A DNA stretch of 64,000 nt from Bacteroidales bacterium (GTDB lineage Bacteria > Bacteroidota > Bacteroidia > Bacteroidales > JAADJA01): contig JADHVR010000009.1 of NCBI GenBank assembly GCA_016783885.1, positions 1 to 64,000 of the forward strand, in the 5' to 3' direction. Under the pieces are notes generated by a model that searched no databases, was not told where the DNA came from, and worked only from the letters and a program-made list of their open reading frames with translations. Positions 40,458-50,975 of this stretch are shown here, piece after piece. Each line of letters begins with the position of its first letter. The first letter of the stretch is position 1. Both the position numbers and the translations under genes were made by a program.

Positions 40458-41378
40458 TTAGTGCACATCTATCCCATGCAACATATAAAACAAATGCATC
40501 AGGGTTTTCAGTATCTCGGTCATATATTCGTTAACAGCTTTCACACTTCCGGGCAGGGCATAAATTAGTGTTTCGCCCATAACTCCTGCAACTCCCCTAC
40601 TCAGCAAGGCATTTGGTTTCTCCATTCCGTATTTTAAACGAATCATTTCCATAATACCGGGTATTTCTTTTTCCATTAATGCCATTACCACTTCCGGAGT
40701 AAAATCTCTCGGGCCAATTCCAGTACCTCCCGTTGTAAAAACGACATCCGACTTTTTTTCCCTCGCCTTCAGCAACAAGGCTTCCAAAGCCTGTGGGTCA
40801 TCGGGTATAATGGTGTGTTCTATATCGAAGCGTTCGCTTTTCTTTGTAAAAAAGGCTTCGGTTAATTCTGCAATCCTTTGCCCGCTTTTATCTTCATATA
40901 CTCCATGGCTCGCCCTGTCGCTTAATGTGATAACATTCACTTTATAAATTTTCTGAACATGAGTAATCGTATCACCGGCTTTTAGTGTTCCGTTTTTGAA
41001 AACCCTGCAAAGGACACCTTCTTTTGGCATTAGGCAGTTACCCGCTTCCCTGAATTTATCATGAAATGGCTTTCCTGTTTTTACTACTTCCAGTTCAATA
41101 TCCCCGGAAATAAATCTGTCGAATATCTTCACTTTAAGTTCTCCCATGCCCTCAACGGTTATGTTTTCTGCAAACTCACCATATTTATATTCACGGCTGC
41201 CGGTCAGTTTCCTAAACAAATCAATATGATCGCTTCCTAACAGGCTCACCGGACGAACTGTTCCGGCATGAACATCACCTTCTATTCCTTCTTTGTTGAT
41301 TATAATTTGCTCAACAGCATGTTTCCGACCTCGGTTATCTGAAAGATTAACCGATAGGATTTTGAAATTTTCTGACAT
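40458..41378 (-). CDS. MOSC domain-MogA/MoaB (molybdopterin adenylyltransferase) fusion
   Basis: N-terminal MOSC (GIEGDVHAGTVRPVSLLG, GEFAENITVEG); C-terminal VITLSDRASHGVYEDKSG, TTGGTGIGPRDFTPE, LPGSVKAVNEY. Confidence 0.92.
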   Translation of the reverse strand: MSENFKILSVNLSDNRGRKHAVEQIIINKEGIEGDVHAGTVRPVSLLGSDHIDLFRKLTGSREYKYGEFAENITVEGMGELKVKIFDRFISGDIELEVVKTGKPFHDKFREAGNCLMPKEGVLCRVFKNGTLKAGDTITHVQKIYKVNVITLSDRASHGVYEDKSGQRIAELTEAFFTKKSERFDIEHTIIPDDPQALEALLLKAREKKSDVVFTTGGTGIGPRDFTPEVVMALMEKEIPGIMEMIRLKYGMEKPNALLSRGVAGVMGETLIYALPGSVKAVNEYMTEILKTLMHLFYMLHGIDVH

Positions 41379-41391
41379 TGAATATATTTTT

Positions 41392-41850
41392 TCAAGTTTT
41401 GCTTTTTATTTTTGTCTTTTCTATCAATTTTATTTCCCCGATAACCATTTTCTTATCCACCACTTTACACATATCATAAACAGTAAGCAATGCAACATTT
41501 ACCGCAGTTAAGGCTTCCATTTCAATACCGGTTTTTCCAACACATCTTGCTTCACTTCTCACTATAACTCCATCATCAAGAAGTTCTGCTTTGACATCAA
41601 TTTTTGTGATTTGCAAAGGATGGCATAAAGGGATCAGATCACTTGTTTTTTTCCCTACCTGAATGCCAGCAATTTCACCCACTGTGAGTACATCTCCTTT
41701 TTTCATCACATTATCACGTATCAGCCTGACAGTTTCCCCGTTTAGCCTTATTATACCCTGAGCTTTGGCAATCCTGATCTGATCCGGTTTATTTCCAACA
41801 TCAACCATGTTGGCTTTGCCTTTATTGTCGGTGTGGGTAAGTTTTGACAT
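41392..41850 (-). CDS. moaC: cyclic pyranopterin monophosphate synthase
   Basis: MVDVGNKP, LIPLCHPLQIT, GIEMEALTAVNVALLTVYDMCKVVDK. Confidence 0.97.
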   Translation of the reverse strand: MSKLTHTDNKGKANMVDVGNKPDQIRIAKAQGIIRLNGETVRLIRDNVMKKGDVLTVGEIAGIQVGKKTSDLIPLCHPLQITKIDVKAELLDDGVIVRSEARCVGKTGIEMEALTAVNVALLTVYDMCKVVDKKMVIGEIKLIEKTKIKSKT

Positions 41851-42009
41851 TTTTTATTTTTCTTTTAAATCTGTCGTTCATCAACCAGTTCTTTCTATGT
41901 TTTATAATATTTCACTATCTCTATTATAGCTTTCAAAATTATTAAATATCGAACAAGAATAATTATTATTATAAAACAATATTAATAATTTTTGTAATTT
42001 TGTAATATA

Positions 42010-42471
42010 ATGAAACAACGAATTTATATTGACAATTCTGTAATTGGCGGTTACTTTGACGAAGAGTTTAAAGAATCGACTAAACAACTATTTGATCGAA
42101 TACAGGCAAAAGATTTTGACATATATTTTTCCGAAGTTAACGAAACGGAATTAAGTTTAGCTCCCAAACACATTCGTGACATTAAAAAACTAATTCCGAA
42201 TGACTGTTTAAAATATCTTGACCTAAATGACGATTCAAAAAAACTTGCAGAAACTTATGTGAATGAAAAGGTGTTAGGACAAGCAAGTATAAATGATGCT
42301 TATCATATTGCAATTGCTTCCGTAAACCGACTTGACTGTTTGGTAAGTTGGAACTTCAGACATATTGTAAACTTTAGCAAAATCAAACTATTTAACTCAA
42401 TCAATTTAAAATTGGGTTACCCACTTATTGACATTAGATCACCATTAGAATTTTTAATATATGAAACCTAA
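42010..42471 (+). CDS. PIN-domain (VapC-like) putative toxin
   Basis: RIYIDNSVIGGYFD N-terminal acidic motif; NDAYHIAIASVNRLDCLVSWNFRHIVN. Confidence 0.85.
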   Translation: MKQRIYIDNSVIGGYFDEEFKESTKQLFDRIQAKDFDIYFSEVNETELSLAPKHIRDIKKLIPNDCLKYLDLNDDSKKLAETYVNEKVLGQASINDAYHIAIASVNRLDCLVSWNFRHIVNFSKIKLFNSINLKLGYPLIDIRSPLEFLIYET

Positions 42472-42610
42472 GAAAGAAAAATCGTTTGACACAGTTGCAT
42501 TTTTCAGAGCTATCAAAGAAAAGTTAGCGGCTAAAATGACTGGTATGACTTTGGAGCAACAAAGGGATTTTATGCGACAAGTTAGAGATGGGGAAATTAA
42601 AATTGCGTAA
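42461..42610 (+). CDS. 49-aa protein overlapping the PIN gene, candidate cognate antitoxin (not in supplied ORF track)
   Basis: MKPKKEKSFDTVAFFRAIKEKLAAKMTGMTLEQQRDFMRQVRDGEIKIA*; 11-nt overlap. Confidence 0.65.
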   Translation: MKPKKEKSFDTVAFFRAIKEKLAAKMTGMTLEQQRDFMRQVRDGEIKIA

Positions 42611-42690
42611 AGTCAACAGAAAAAAAGCACAAAGAATAATAGCATCTAACTAAGGTGCTGCAAACTCTTTAAAAGCTAATCAATTCACAT

Positions 42691-43866
42691 TTAAATCTGT
42701 CGTACATTCACTAAATCTCCTTTTTTTAATATTGTTTGCCCAATTGGGACTGAAATTAAACCATTTGCTGAAGTCAAAGCATTTATATGTGCTGAACCAT
42801 GATATTCAATTGGATAAACTTCCCCGTTGTCATAAATTCGAACAGGCAGCCACGATAAACTGGTCGATTTTTTCCTGATATAATCCTTACCCATTGGTAA
42901 ATTGATTCGTACAGGGATATAATTAAACCCGGATAATCTATAAATAAAAGGTTTCACCAACAGCTCGAACTGAACAAAAGAAGAAACCGGGTTTCCCGGT
43001 AAACCGAAAATAAATTGTTTTTCTCTGATACCAAAAACCGTTGGTCTGCCAGGCTGAACAGCAATGCTTTTAAATTTCAGTTCCACACCAAGCTCTTCCA
43101 ATATTTGCGGTACGTAGTCAAAATCACCCATTGACACACCACCTGATAATATAACTATGTCATTTCTTTTAAAAGCTTTTGTTATCATTTCCCGGGTGGA
43201 TTCTTCCGTATCTGAAGCAATGCCGGTATATTCGGGAATGGCACCTGCATTTTTGACCATAGCAAGCAGTTGGTATGCATTGCTATTCCTGATCCGGGAA
43301 ACAGATGGTTTTTTATCAGGCTCTACGAGTTCATCACCGGTAGAAAAAACTGCAACTTTCGCCTGCCTGTAAACCATTGGATTTACACTTCCTGTGGTGG
43401 CTAACACGGCTATGTGCTGTGGTTTTATCAATGTTCCCTTTTTAAGGACAATTTCATCTTCTTTTATATCTTCTCCCCTGTAACAGATGTTATTTTTGAC
43501 TTTACTTTTTAAATACCTGATTTTATTTTCTCCCGTTTCTTCAACATCTTCTACCATGACAACGGTATCAGTGCCTTTGGGCATGGGAGCGCCGGTCATG
43601 ATCTTCGAACACTGATTTTTGGCAATATCCTTTTCAGGCACTTTTCCGGCAGGGATGATCTCGATGACTTCAAGTTCGTTGAACAGGTCTTCCTTTTTAC
43701 ATGCATACCCATCAACAGCCGATTTATCGAAAGGAGGCATTTCAATATCCGATTTAATATCTTCTGCAAGCACCCTGTTCAATGACTCTTTAAAATCAAC
43801 CCTTTCATTATCTAATATAAAAGCGGAATTTTCAACAATTTTCAATGCTTCTTCAAACTTGATCAT
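42691..43866 (-). CDS. moeA: molybdopterin molybdenumtransferase
   Basis: DMPPFDKSAVDGYA-type motif, MTGAPMPKGTDTVVMVEDV, GGVSMGDFD, GLPGNPVSS. Confidence 0.96.
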   Translation of the reverse strand: MIKFEEALKIVENSAFILDNERVDFKESLNRVLAEDIKSDIEMPPFDKSAVDGYACKKEDLFNELEVIEIIPAGKVPEKDIAKNQCSKIMTGAPMPKGTDTVVMVEDVEETGENKIRYLKSKVKNNICYRGEDIKEDEIVLKKGTLIKPQHIAVLATTGSVNPMVYRQAKVAVFSTGDELVEPDKKPSVSRIRNSNAYQLLAMVKNAGAIPEYTGIASDTEESTREMITKAFKRNDIVILSGGVSMGDFDYVPQILEELGVELKFKSIAVQPGRPTVFGIREKQFIFGLPGNPVSSFVQFELLVKPFIYRLSGFNYIPVRINLPMGKDYIRKKSTSLSWLPVRIYDNGEVYPIEYHGSAHINALTSANGLISVPIGQTILKKGDLVNVRQI

Positions 43867-43877
43867 AAGATTATTTT

Positions 43878-45317
43878 TTATAACGGCGGCATAAAATGGA
43901 TAAAAAATCCGGCATCACCTTGTATGTTTAAAGAGTATTCAAACCTGATAACAAAATCGTAATAGGTTACAAAGTCAATACCAATGCCATAGCCTACAAG
44001 GAGTTCGTTTGCAAGAGGATTCGTAGCAGTATGATAGTTGTCAACAGCATAACCAATATCGGTAAATAAATTAATATAAAAAGCGTAATACAATTTGCTG
44101 AATTTTTCGGTTTTAATAAAATTGAAAGATAAATCTCTCAATGGTATCAGTTCAAATAGCAGATTATTTTTTAGAATTCCGTAATGCTGAGCGTCAATCA
44201 CATAATATTCATAACCTCTTAAAAAATTTCTTCCATACCCTAATCCTTTCTCGTAATAGTAGGGCTGATCCCCAAATAGTGAAATTTTTGTTGAAAAGCC
44301 GCTTGAATAAAAGAATCTTCCTTTAATTTTCAGATATTTTCTGATATTTGTTTGAATAAAAAGGGTGTTCACTTCAGGATTGTTAAAAATTCCCAATCCT
44401 TTTTTTTCTGTTGATACATCGAAATAATGACCAATTAAAGGATATTGTTTATAATCGCGGTAATCGCTTCTGTACTGGTAATAAAACGAAAAGAATTCAT
44501 TAATGTTATCGCTGCCAAATGAATAATCAGGATTTAAAATTAAAACCGAATCGGTTAACTGAAGTTTGGTATATCCAAGTTTAAACCAGTTAGTATTATG
44601 AATTCCTTTCCTGTGATATGCTTCGCCATAAGCAAAAAACTCTTTTTTCGGATGTATGCCTTCACTTTTATAATAAACCTCCTTATTATCTATCGAGTTA
44701 TATGTCATTTCATGATTTTGCGATAACCCAATAGCCATACCTGTACCCCAGGTTTGTTTTCGGTTTATATAGGGGATTTGATAAAAAAGCTCATATTTTT
44801 CGTCATAGCCAAAACGGGAGTAAACAATCAATTTCTCACGCCTGCCCCTGAAATTATTCCATGTAAGATAAACACCATAGTTTAATCGGCTCCAGTCCAT
44901 TTTTTTTAACCAGGCATTAAAATTACGGTCAGCCAATTCAAAGATGGGCACAGGCCATATATACCATCTTTCAATAAATTTAAAGCTTACGTCTATCTCG
45001 TCAGATGTACCCTCAACAGGGATGGAATCTAATATTACAAAATTGAATAATGAAGTGTTAACAAGGTTTTTCCTGCTTTGCTGCAAGATGTAACTTAATT
45101 CTTTTACAGGGATAGTATCATTTTCTTTAAACAACAGTTCACGCTGAATAATCCTATCCTTAGTGATCTTTTTCCCTTTGAAAGTGATTTTCCTGATAAT
45201 TACTTTTTCCGGCTCCTGTATTGTATCGGGATTAATAAAGGAAGTTGAATTTCCAAAACCAATTGAAAATAAACAAGTGCCTTGCAATAAAATAAAAAAA
45301 GTCAGCAGAAATTTCAT
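43878..45317 (-). CDS. Omp85/BamA-like outer membrane protein with POTRA-like domain
   Basis: VIIRKITFKGKKITKDRIIQRELLFKENDTIPVKEL; beta-barrel C-terminus. Confidence 0.75.
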   Translation of the reverse strand: MKFLLTFFILLQGTCLFSIGFGNSTSFINPDTIQEPEKVIIRKITFKGKKITKDRIIQRELLFKENDTIPVKELSYILQQSRKNLVNTSLFNFVILDSIPVEGTSDEIDVSFKFIERWYIWPVPIFELADRNFNAWLKKMDWSRLNYGVYLTWNNFRGRREKLIVYSRFGYDEKYELFYQIPYINRKQTWGTGMAIGLSQNHEMTYNSIDNKEVYYKSEGIHPKKEFFAYGEAYHRKGIHNTNWFKLGYTKLQLTDSVLILNPDYSFGSDNINEFFSFYYQYRSDYRDYKQYPLIGHYFDVSTEKKGLGIFNNPEVNTLFIQTNIRKYLKIKGRFFYSSGFSTKISLFGDQPYYYEKGLGYGRNFLRGYEYYVIDAQHYGILKNNLLFELIPLRDLSFNFIKTEKFSKLYYAFYINLFTDIGYAVDNYHTATNPLANELLVGYGIGIDFVTYYDFVIRFEYSLNIQGDAGFFIHFMPPL

Positions 45318-45319
45318 TC

Positions 45320-45985
45320 TTAGATATTCAGATAATTCATCAATGAGTTATACCTGTCGCGCAGGTCGTCATACATATTTTCGTCTTCGGTATAAGTGGC
45401 TTTGATAATATAATTATACCTGTTAAATGTTTGAATTAAGGATTGTATTTCCATTTTGTTAATTTTCATGGTTACCTCCATCTTTGTGGAGTCTTTATCG
45501 GAAGTTACATATAAGTTCAATATCTTGGCATCCTGCGATTCAACAATTTGAGCTATTTGTGATAATACGTAATCATTTTGATTAAGTTCCAAAACAACAA
45601 TACTGCCCGGATTATTAACGGCTGTTATTACAGAAAAATACTCAAGCAGGTTGTTTACGGTAATGCTGCCAATATAGTGGCTTTTTTCATCAAGAACAGG
45701 AAGTACCGTAAGTTTCATTGACGACATGGTTTTGATCACATCAAAAACATGCTGGTATTCGTTAACATAACAATTTTTTAAGGATAATTTTTGGTCGGCA
45801 ATGGGCAAATCAGGATCACTCATGTTGTAAATATTTCCTTCCGAAATCAACCCGATGTATTCTGCATTGTCAACCACCGGCAAATCCGATATCTTATTTT
45901 CATCCATTAAAAACAAGGCATCAGCGCCTGTTTCGGTTGTCTTTAGCGGAACTATTGAAGTCGTTAAAAGTTGCTTGGCTATCAT
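45320..45985 (-). CDS. CBS-domain-pair protein
   Basis: LLTTSIVPLKTTETGADALFLMDENKISDLPVVDN; second CBS TVLPVLDEKSHYIGSIT. Confidence 0.85.
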   Translation of the reverse strand: MIAKQLLTTSIVPLKTTETGADALFLMDENKISDLPVVDNAEYIGLISEGNIYNMSDPDLPIADQKLSLKNCYVNEYQHVFDVIKTMSSMKLTVLPVLDEKSHYIGSITVNNLLEYFSVITAVNNPGSIVVLELNQNDYVLSQIAQIVESQDAKILNLYVTSDKDSTKMEVTMKINKMEIQSLIQTFNRYNYIIKATYTEDENMYDDLRDRYNSLMNYLNI

Positions 45986-46015
45986 TTTTTAAATTGTTTA
46001 TTTTTAAATAATATT

Positions 46016-49000
46016 TTAGTTCGGTACTTGAGTGCCTTTTTCAATATTTGGAACCCAAACATCGTTCTTATCAATATTATTAACATTACAATCCATATTA
46101 TAGTCCCCTGGTTTGTAACCTGACATACCTGCCTGCATTGTCCAAATATTATTTTTGTCTGCATTATTTATATCTCCATCGGCATTACCATCACTTCCCA
46201 CCATTCCCCATATTCCTGATGCGATCTCGTTGTATCCGGTTTCTCCGCCATAAACCTTACTTGAATCAGTTGTAAAATCATAACTATAAGTACCATCTGT
46301 TTCCATAAGTGGGTTTGCTGATAATATTCCCAGGTGATTGCGGTGCCATACCACAACAAATAATTGTTGAATTATTGAGTTATAGAATTGAAGATATGAA
46401 CTACCATCTAATCCTACTATTGAGCCATTATTGAGTAAAAAAGCTGCCTGACGTGTAATCATGGTTACTGATGTTGCAGAAGCGACATCAGGAGCATCCC
46501 TGTATTCAACCAGGACCCAATCAACTATATCACTGTTCGGAATGGAAGTTACATCCTCATTGCCTGTATAATACCACGGATAAACATTATAAGGCTGGGA
46601 TAACGGCAATAGTCCGTCATTGTTCAAATCAACATTCATATCCGACACGTTAAACGGTCCTTCTAAAAATACTTTAAGATCAACATTTGAACCGCTTACA
46701 ACATTAAGTGTAACAGGAATTGCTATCAGAGAATCCGGATCGTTGCTGTTTACATTTATTTCAGCTTCATAAGTATCTTCTGTTAATCCGGTGGCGTCAA
46801 AGAGAAGCCCGACATCCACCGAACCTTTCATTTCACCAGGCACCGTTCCTGATTCATTAGAGGTAATAAACAGCCATTGCCCTTCAAACCAGGAAATAAT
46901 TTCAGCCAGTAAATTTGCCCTTTCGGTGTCATCAGCTATCGACGCCAACGACGCAGAAGTGTAAACAGATTTAAATCCGCTGCCCTCGTATTGGTTGGCA
47001 CATATTCCTTCGGGTGAGGGATCTGTAACATTAAACAGGTCTATGCCCACATGGTCAATGATTTCAGTAAGTTCAAGGGGCACCATGTAATAAATATACA
47101 TAAGATCCAGGATGTAGCCTTCAGCCAGGGAGCCGGGTACCCCTTCTATTGTACCCATAAACCAGATAACCCAATTGCTGGTATATACTGTTCTTAATCC
47201 CAGATAATCATAAGGAAATTCGCCTGGATTAAATGTTATATTGCCCCAGCCGTACTTAGTTAAATATCCTTGAGAAGAAAGTAAAAGATTTCCGCCACCA
47301 TCAAGATAGCCGGCCAGGTTGTATTCATCATTTGTCGTCATACAATCACTGCTATAAAGCTCACCGGCAAACCAGATAATAATATCGTATTGCTGCATGG
47401 TTGCCAGATCAGGGCCATCCCACCAGGGATAATAAACTTCATGGTATGTGTATGTGAATCCATTTGTGTTAAGGGCATTCTGGAAATTTGGCCATTCATC
47501 TGCATAATCATCAGGGCCGCTATTCCAGCAACTCATATCTCTGTCAACAACAAGAATGGTAGGTGATTTGGATTTATCCTGAAACACAATCTCACAATCA
47601 TACAGAAGATCACCAGTGCCGGTATTAGAAATATTCATAGAAGTTACCAGTGTATTGTCAGGACTTAGGTTGATGTTGTACGAAACCGGATTAACATCTA
47701 TTTCCGTCCATTTTAATTCAATGTCTAACTGATGCGGAAGTCCGGTAACAGGCACATTATATGTTGTGTCATCAATATAATCGGGAGAGGATGTAATAGC
47801 TTCATATTCACCAACGGGAATATTAGAAATTGAATAATACCCATTGATATCCGTTATGTCGGATTGAGTATTAATGGTAACTGTTGCATTTTGGATTGGA
47901 TTACCGGTACTGTACTCTGTTACATATCCGCTTAAACTTCCATGAGTATAATTATTTGTAATGGTAACAGGCAGTGTGTCGTTTTCACCGGCATTGTGTG
48001 AAATTACTATATCTGCTGTTTTAGATTGGACAGTCATGTCTGAGGCTTCCATTTGTAAAGTTACATCCAATGAGCCTTTAGCCGAACCGGGAACAGTTCC
48101 ATATTTATTATTTTCAATCTGAAGCCAGGTCTCGAGTTCCAGGGCAAAGAACCGATTCACAGGATTTCCATTTACCATGCCACACAGGGTAACTTTTCCG
48201 TCAACAAGATCAGTAGCAAAACAAGCTGCCAAGGCTGACTGATTTGATAATCCATCTAACAAAGGAATTGAATAAGTTAAACCCATTAAGTTTTCTGTTA
48301 TGATATCATACTGGTGGTATTTACTTCCGATTGAATAAGCTAACCAAAGGCAATTATTAAATGTATCCCAGGTTATATCCATACAATGAATACCCGGATT
48401 ATAGAGCCTGCCGAGCAATGTGCCTGTTGTATCGAAAACGAAAAAGTCTTCATCCTGCCAGCTTGCAACAAATCCAAGTGAGGGAACCCATGCCAGGCCA
48501 TAACCTCCGTAAAGTCCATCGGGAAAATCAGTAAATAATGTTTCAATATTTCCGTCATCAGGATTGATCCTGTAAAATCCGTTAGGGTCGGTGCTGTAAA
48601 GGTAGGTTCCGTCGAAGGTCATTTTTTTCATACCCCATGAAGAGGTTGTTCCCTGTGAGTAAGAATCCAGCAAATTACCGTTTTTATCGAATTTATAAAG
48701 CTGATGATCACCTCCACTGGCAACCGGACCTGTAGCCCAGATGTGCGTACCGTCATATTCACAACCATATAGGGTCATGTCACCTGATGCAGTTTCAATA
48801 TCAATATCTACCAGAATATCTCCCCGGGGTGCGGAAACATGGCAATAATAATCCAGTTCGCCAGTCCCATCATTTATAATTGTGAAATCTTCTTGTACGA
48901 CTTCGTCAGGATCGACCATTACATTTATAGAAGCGGGTGTCAGCTCAATTTCAGCCCATTTTAATCCAATATCCAATTGAGTTGTAATGCCATCCGGAAT

Positions 49001-50878
49001 ACTTACATTTGATTCAGTGTGATCAAAATATGGATTTCCGTTACTGTTAGAATTATTATTTGCATCTGCAAAAACATCATAAGTGCCAATTGGTACATTC
49101 TCGAAAAAATAATAACCGCTTGCATCTGTAGTGTCAGTAAAATTTCTGATAGTTACAAAAACATTCTCAATTGGTGCTTTTGTGCCATACTCCGTAACAT
49201 ATCCTTCAATATTTCCAAAAGCAGTATAATAAATATTCAGATAGGGAGGATTAGCTTCATTCCACCCATGAAACCTTATGTATCGTGTATAGCTCGAATA
49301 ATCGTTTGCAATGCCCACTGTAAATTTATCAGATGGTAAAGATGATTGTAAATCAGCACAAACATCGCCTTCCAGCATATAGGTCCTCCAATCGACCGGG
49401 TAATTGACTATGCTTTCATCCTGGTGAAAATAATAACCTGAAGATTGTTCTGCAACAATGTCGGCGTGTAATACACCAGCACCTGATGTTACAGGGTCGC
49501 TGGTTACCGGAGTGATTGACCAGTTAGGCTTATACCTTTCATAAACATAACCGTTAAAACTAACAGCATAAATTACCGAACCGTCAGGAATTGCGGAAAT
49601 ATCAAACGACATCCAGCCATCTTCAGGATCGGTACCAAAAACCAAACTGGTTTCTGTTTTGGCAGTAAGGTTGGTTGTGCCAGTCCAATAATTTGAATTT
49701 TGAGGATAACAGGAAATTAAATTTGCAGCATAGGGGTATAAATTAAAAATAGCTTCCTGTCCTGATGTAAAATTATGATAACCCGGAGTCAGGTCATCTA
49801 AATAGTAATATCCATTGTATGAACCACTCCATCCCCAATTGAAGTGATAATGATATAAATCCCCTACAACTTCATAGCCATCCAAATTAAATGCATGACC
49901 GCTCCAGCCATCCCAACCGGCATAAACCATCGGACGCCCATTATCCAGCTCGTTCCGGATCATATTATGCCAGGTGGAATCCTCGTATTGATATTTATTG
50001 TCGTGATATGCACTCAAATCATAATTAAAATAATTCTTAAAGGCATTACATGCTCCATGATATCCGTCAAGATTAGCACCGGAACCGGAAGGGCCATAAT
50101 TCATCTCAACTGCTACACCACAATGATAAAGCAAGGTAGCAACAGGAATATTACTGCTGGAAATAGAATGTGGCATATTTGCCCAATCGTAAGTTGTAGC
50201 TTCAAAATCAGCAAAAAGATAACCATAATTATAATGAGTATAACCATGCGACCCCGTTCCCTGTACCGGATTACTCCAGTATTTCATAACCTGTGCCATT
50301 GCCGTTGCCACACATCCGGCATAAGCATGGCCTCCGGGGCCACCGGCATCAGCAGGGCATAATTCATTATATGGCCAGTTCTGATTCCAGGTTGTTGCCA
50401 AAAGAGGTCCTACTTCACCATTATCTTTACCTTTTTCGAAATTAGCTGTTTTAACTTTTAACCGATCCCATTCGGCTTGTATCTTTTTTGCAGCTAAAAT
50501 TTGATTTTCCTTCGCATAAATTATTTGTTTCCTGAAACTTTCAAGCATATCATCAAACTGGGGCGGATGGTTTTGCAGCCCATAATTTTGATCAAAACAA
50601 TAACCTAATATCGGAAAAGTAACATCATCAGCAGATACTATTACAAATCCACCTGCCGGCTGGTTAAAATTAAAGATGTAGTAAATGTTCTCTGAATTTT
50701 CTTTTTCAGTAAATGTTTCAAAGATTACCATGTTTTCCACATTTCCGTCATATCGTTCCAGAAACAAGTTCATTGCTACCTGTTTTGCAGTTTCAATAGT
50801 AACAGGCGCAGCATAGAGTAATGGGGATACAATAAATGCCAGGGAAATAAACAAAGGGATTACTTTAATTTTTTTCAT
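46016..50878 (-). CDS. large secreted C10 (streptopain-like) cysteine protease with repeat domains and dockerin-like C-terminus
   Basis: Spi-like propeptide, catalytic GGHAYAGCVATAMAQVMKYW and SGHAFNLDGYEV; carboxypeptidase-regulatory-like repeats; tail DGNADGDINNADKNNIW...GDYNMDCNVNNIDKNDVWVPNIEKGTQVPN. Confidence 0.9.
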   Translation of the reverse strand: MKKIKVIPLFISLAFIVSPLLYAAPVTIETAKQVAMNLFLERYDGNVENMVIFETFTEKENSENIYYIFNFNQPAGGFVIVSADDVTFPILGYCFDQNYGLQNHPPQFDDMLESFRKQIIYAKENQILAAKKIQAEWDRLKVKTANFEKGKDNGEVGPLLATTWNQNWPYNELCPADAGGPGGHAYAGCVATAMAQVMKYWSNPVQGTGSHGYTHYNYGYLFADFEATTYDWANMPHSISSSNIPVATLLYHCGVAVEMNYGPSGSGANLDGYHGACNAFKNYFNYDLSAYHDNKYQYEDSTWHNMIRNELDNGRPMVYAGWDGWSGHAFNLDGYEVVGDLYHYHFNWGWSGSYNGYYYLDDLTPGYHNFTSGQEAIFNLYPYAANLISCYPQNSNYWTGTTNLTAKTETSLVFGTDPEDGWMSFDISAIPDGSVIYAVSFNGYVYERYKPNWSITPVTSDPVTSGAGVLHADIVAEQSSGYYFHQDESIVNYPVDWRTYMLEGDVCADLQSSLPSDKFTVGIANDYSSYTRYIRFHGWNEANPPYLNIYYTAFGNIEGYVTEYGTKAPIENVFVTIRNFTDTTDASGYYFFENVPIGTYDVFADANNNSNSNGNPYFDHTESNVSIPDGITTQLDIGLKWAEIELTPASINVMVDPDEVVQEDFTIINDGTGELDYYCHVSAPRGDILVDIDIETASGDMTLYGCEYDGTHIWATGPVASGGDHQLYKFDKNGNLLDSYSQGTTSSWGMKKMTFDGTYLYSTDPNGFYRINPDDGNIETLFTDFPDGLYGGYGLAWVPSLGFVASWQDEDFFVFDTTGTLLGRLYNPGIHCMDITWDTFNNCLWLAYSIGSKYHQYDIITENLMGLTYSIPLLDGLSNQSALAACFATDLVDGKVTLCGMVNGNPVNRFFALELETWLQIENNKYGTVPGSAKGSLDVTLQMEASDMTVQSKTADIVISHNAGENDTLPVTITNNYTHGSLSGYVTEYSTGNPIQNATVTINTQSDITDINGYYSISNIPVGEYEAITSSPDYIDDTTYNVPVTGLPHQLDIELKWTEIDVNPVSYNINLSPDNTLVTSMNISNTGTGDLLYDCEIVFQDKSKSPTILVVDRDMSCWNSGPDDYADEWPNFQNALNTNGFTYTYHEVYYPWWDGPDLATMQQYDIIIWFAGELYSSDCMTTNDEYNLAGYLDGGGNLLLSSQGYLTKYGWGNITFNPGEFPYDYLGLRTVYTSNWVIWFMGTIEGVPGSLAEGYILDLMYIYYMVPLELTEIIDHVGIDLFNVTDPSPEGICANQYEGSGFKSVYTSASLASIADDTERANLLAEIISWFEGQWLFITSNESGTVPGEMKGSVDVGLLFDATGLTEDTYEAEINVNSNDPDSLIAIPVTLNVVSGSNVDLKVFLEGPFNVSDMNVDLNNDGLLPLSQPYNVYPWYYTGNEDVTSIPNSDIVDWVLVEYRDAPDVASATSVTMITRQAAFLLNNGSIVGLDGSSYLQFYNSIIQQLFVVVWHRNHLGILSANPLMETDGTYSYDFTTDSSKVYGGETGYNEIASGIWGMVGSDGNADGDINNADKNNIWTMQAGMSGYKPGDYNMDCNVNNIDKNDVWVPNIEKGTQVPN

Positions 50879-50975
50879 CTTTTTTCCTCCTGTTTTTTTA
50901 TGACTATTGATATCAAGGTTAACTAAAGAAGGTAAAAATACAAAAATTACCTGAATAATTGATGAACTTATTTTT

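Noticed and set aside
40380-40568. 62-aa plus-strand ORF
   Set aside because: Overlaps the 3' end of the MOSC-MogA gene in antisense and low-complexity spacer; no support.
49019-50362. plus-strand ORFs 49019-49339 and 49895-50362
   Set aside because: Ile/Thr-rich antisense frames of the C10 protease gene.
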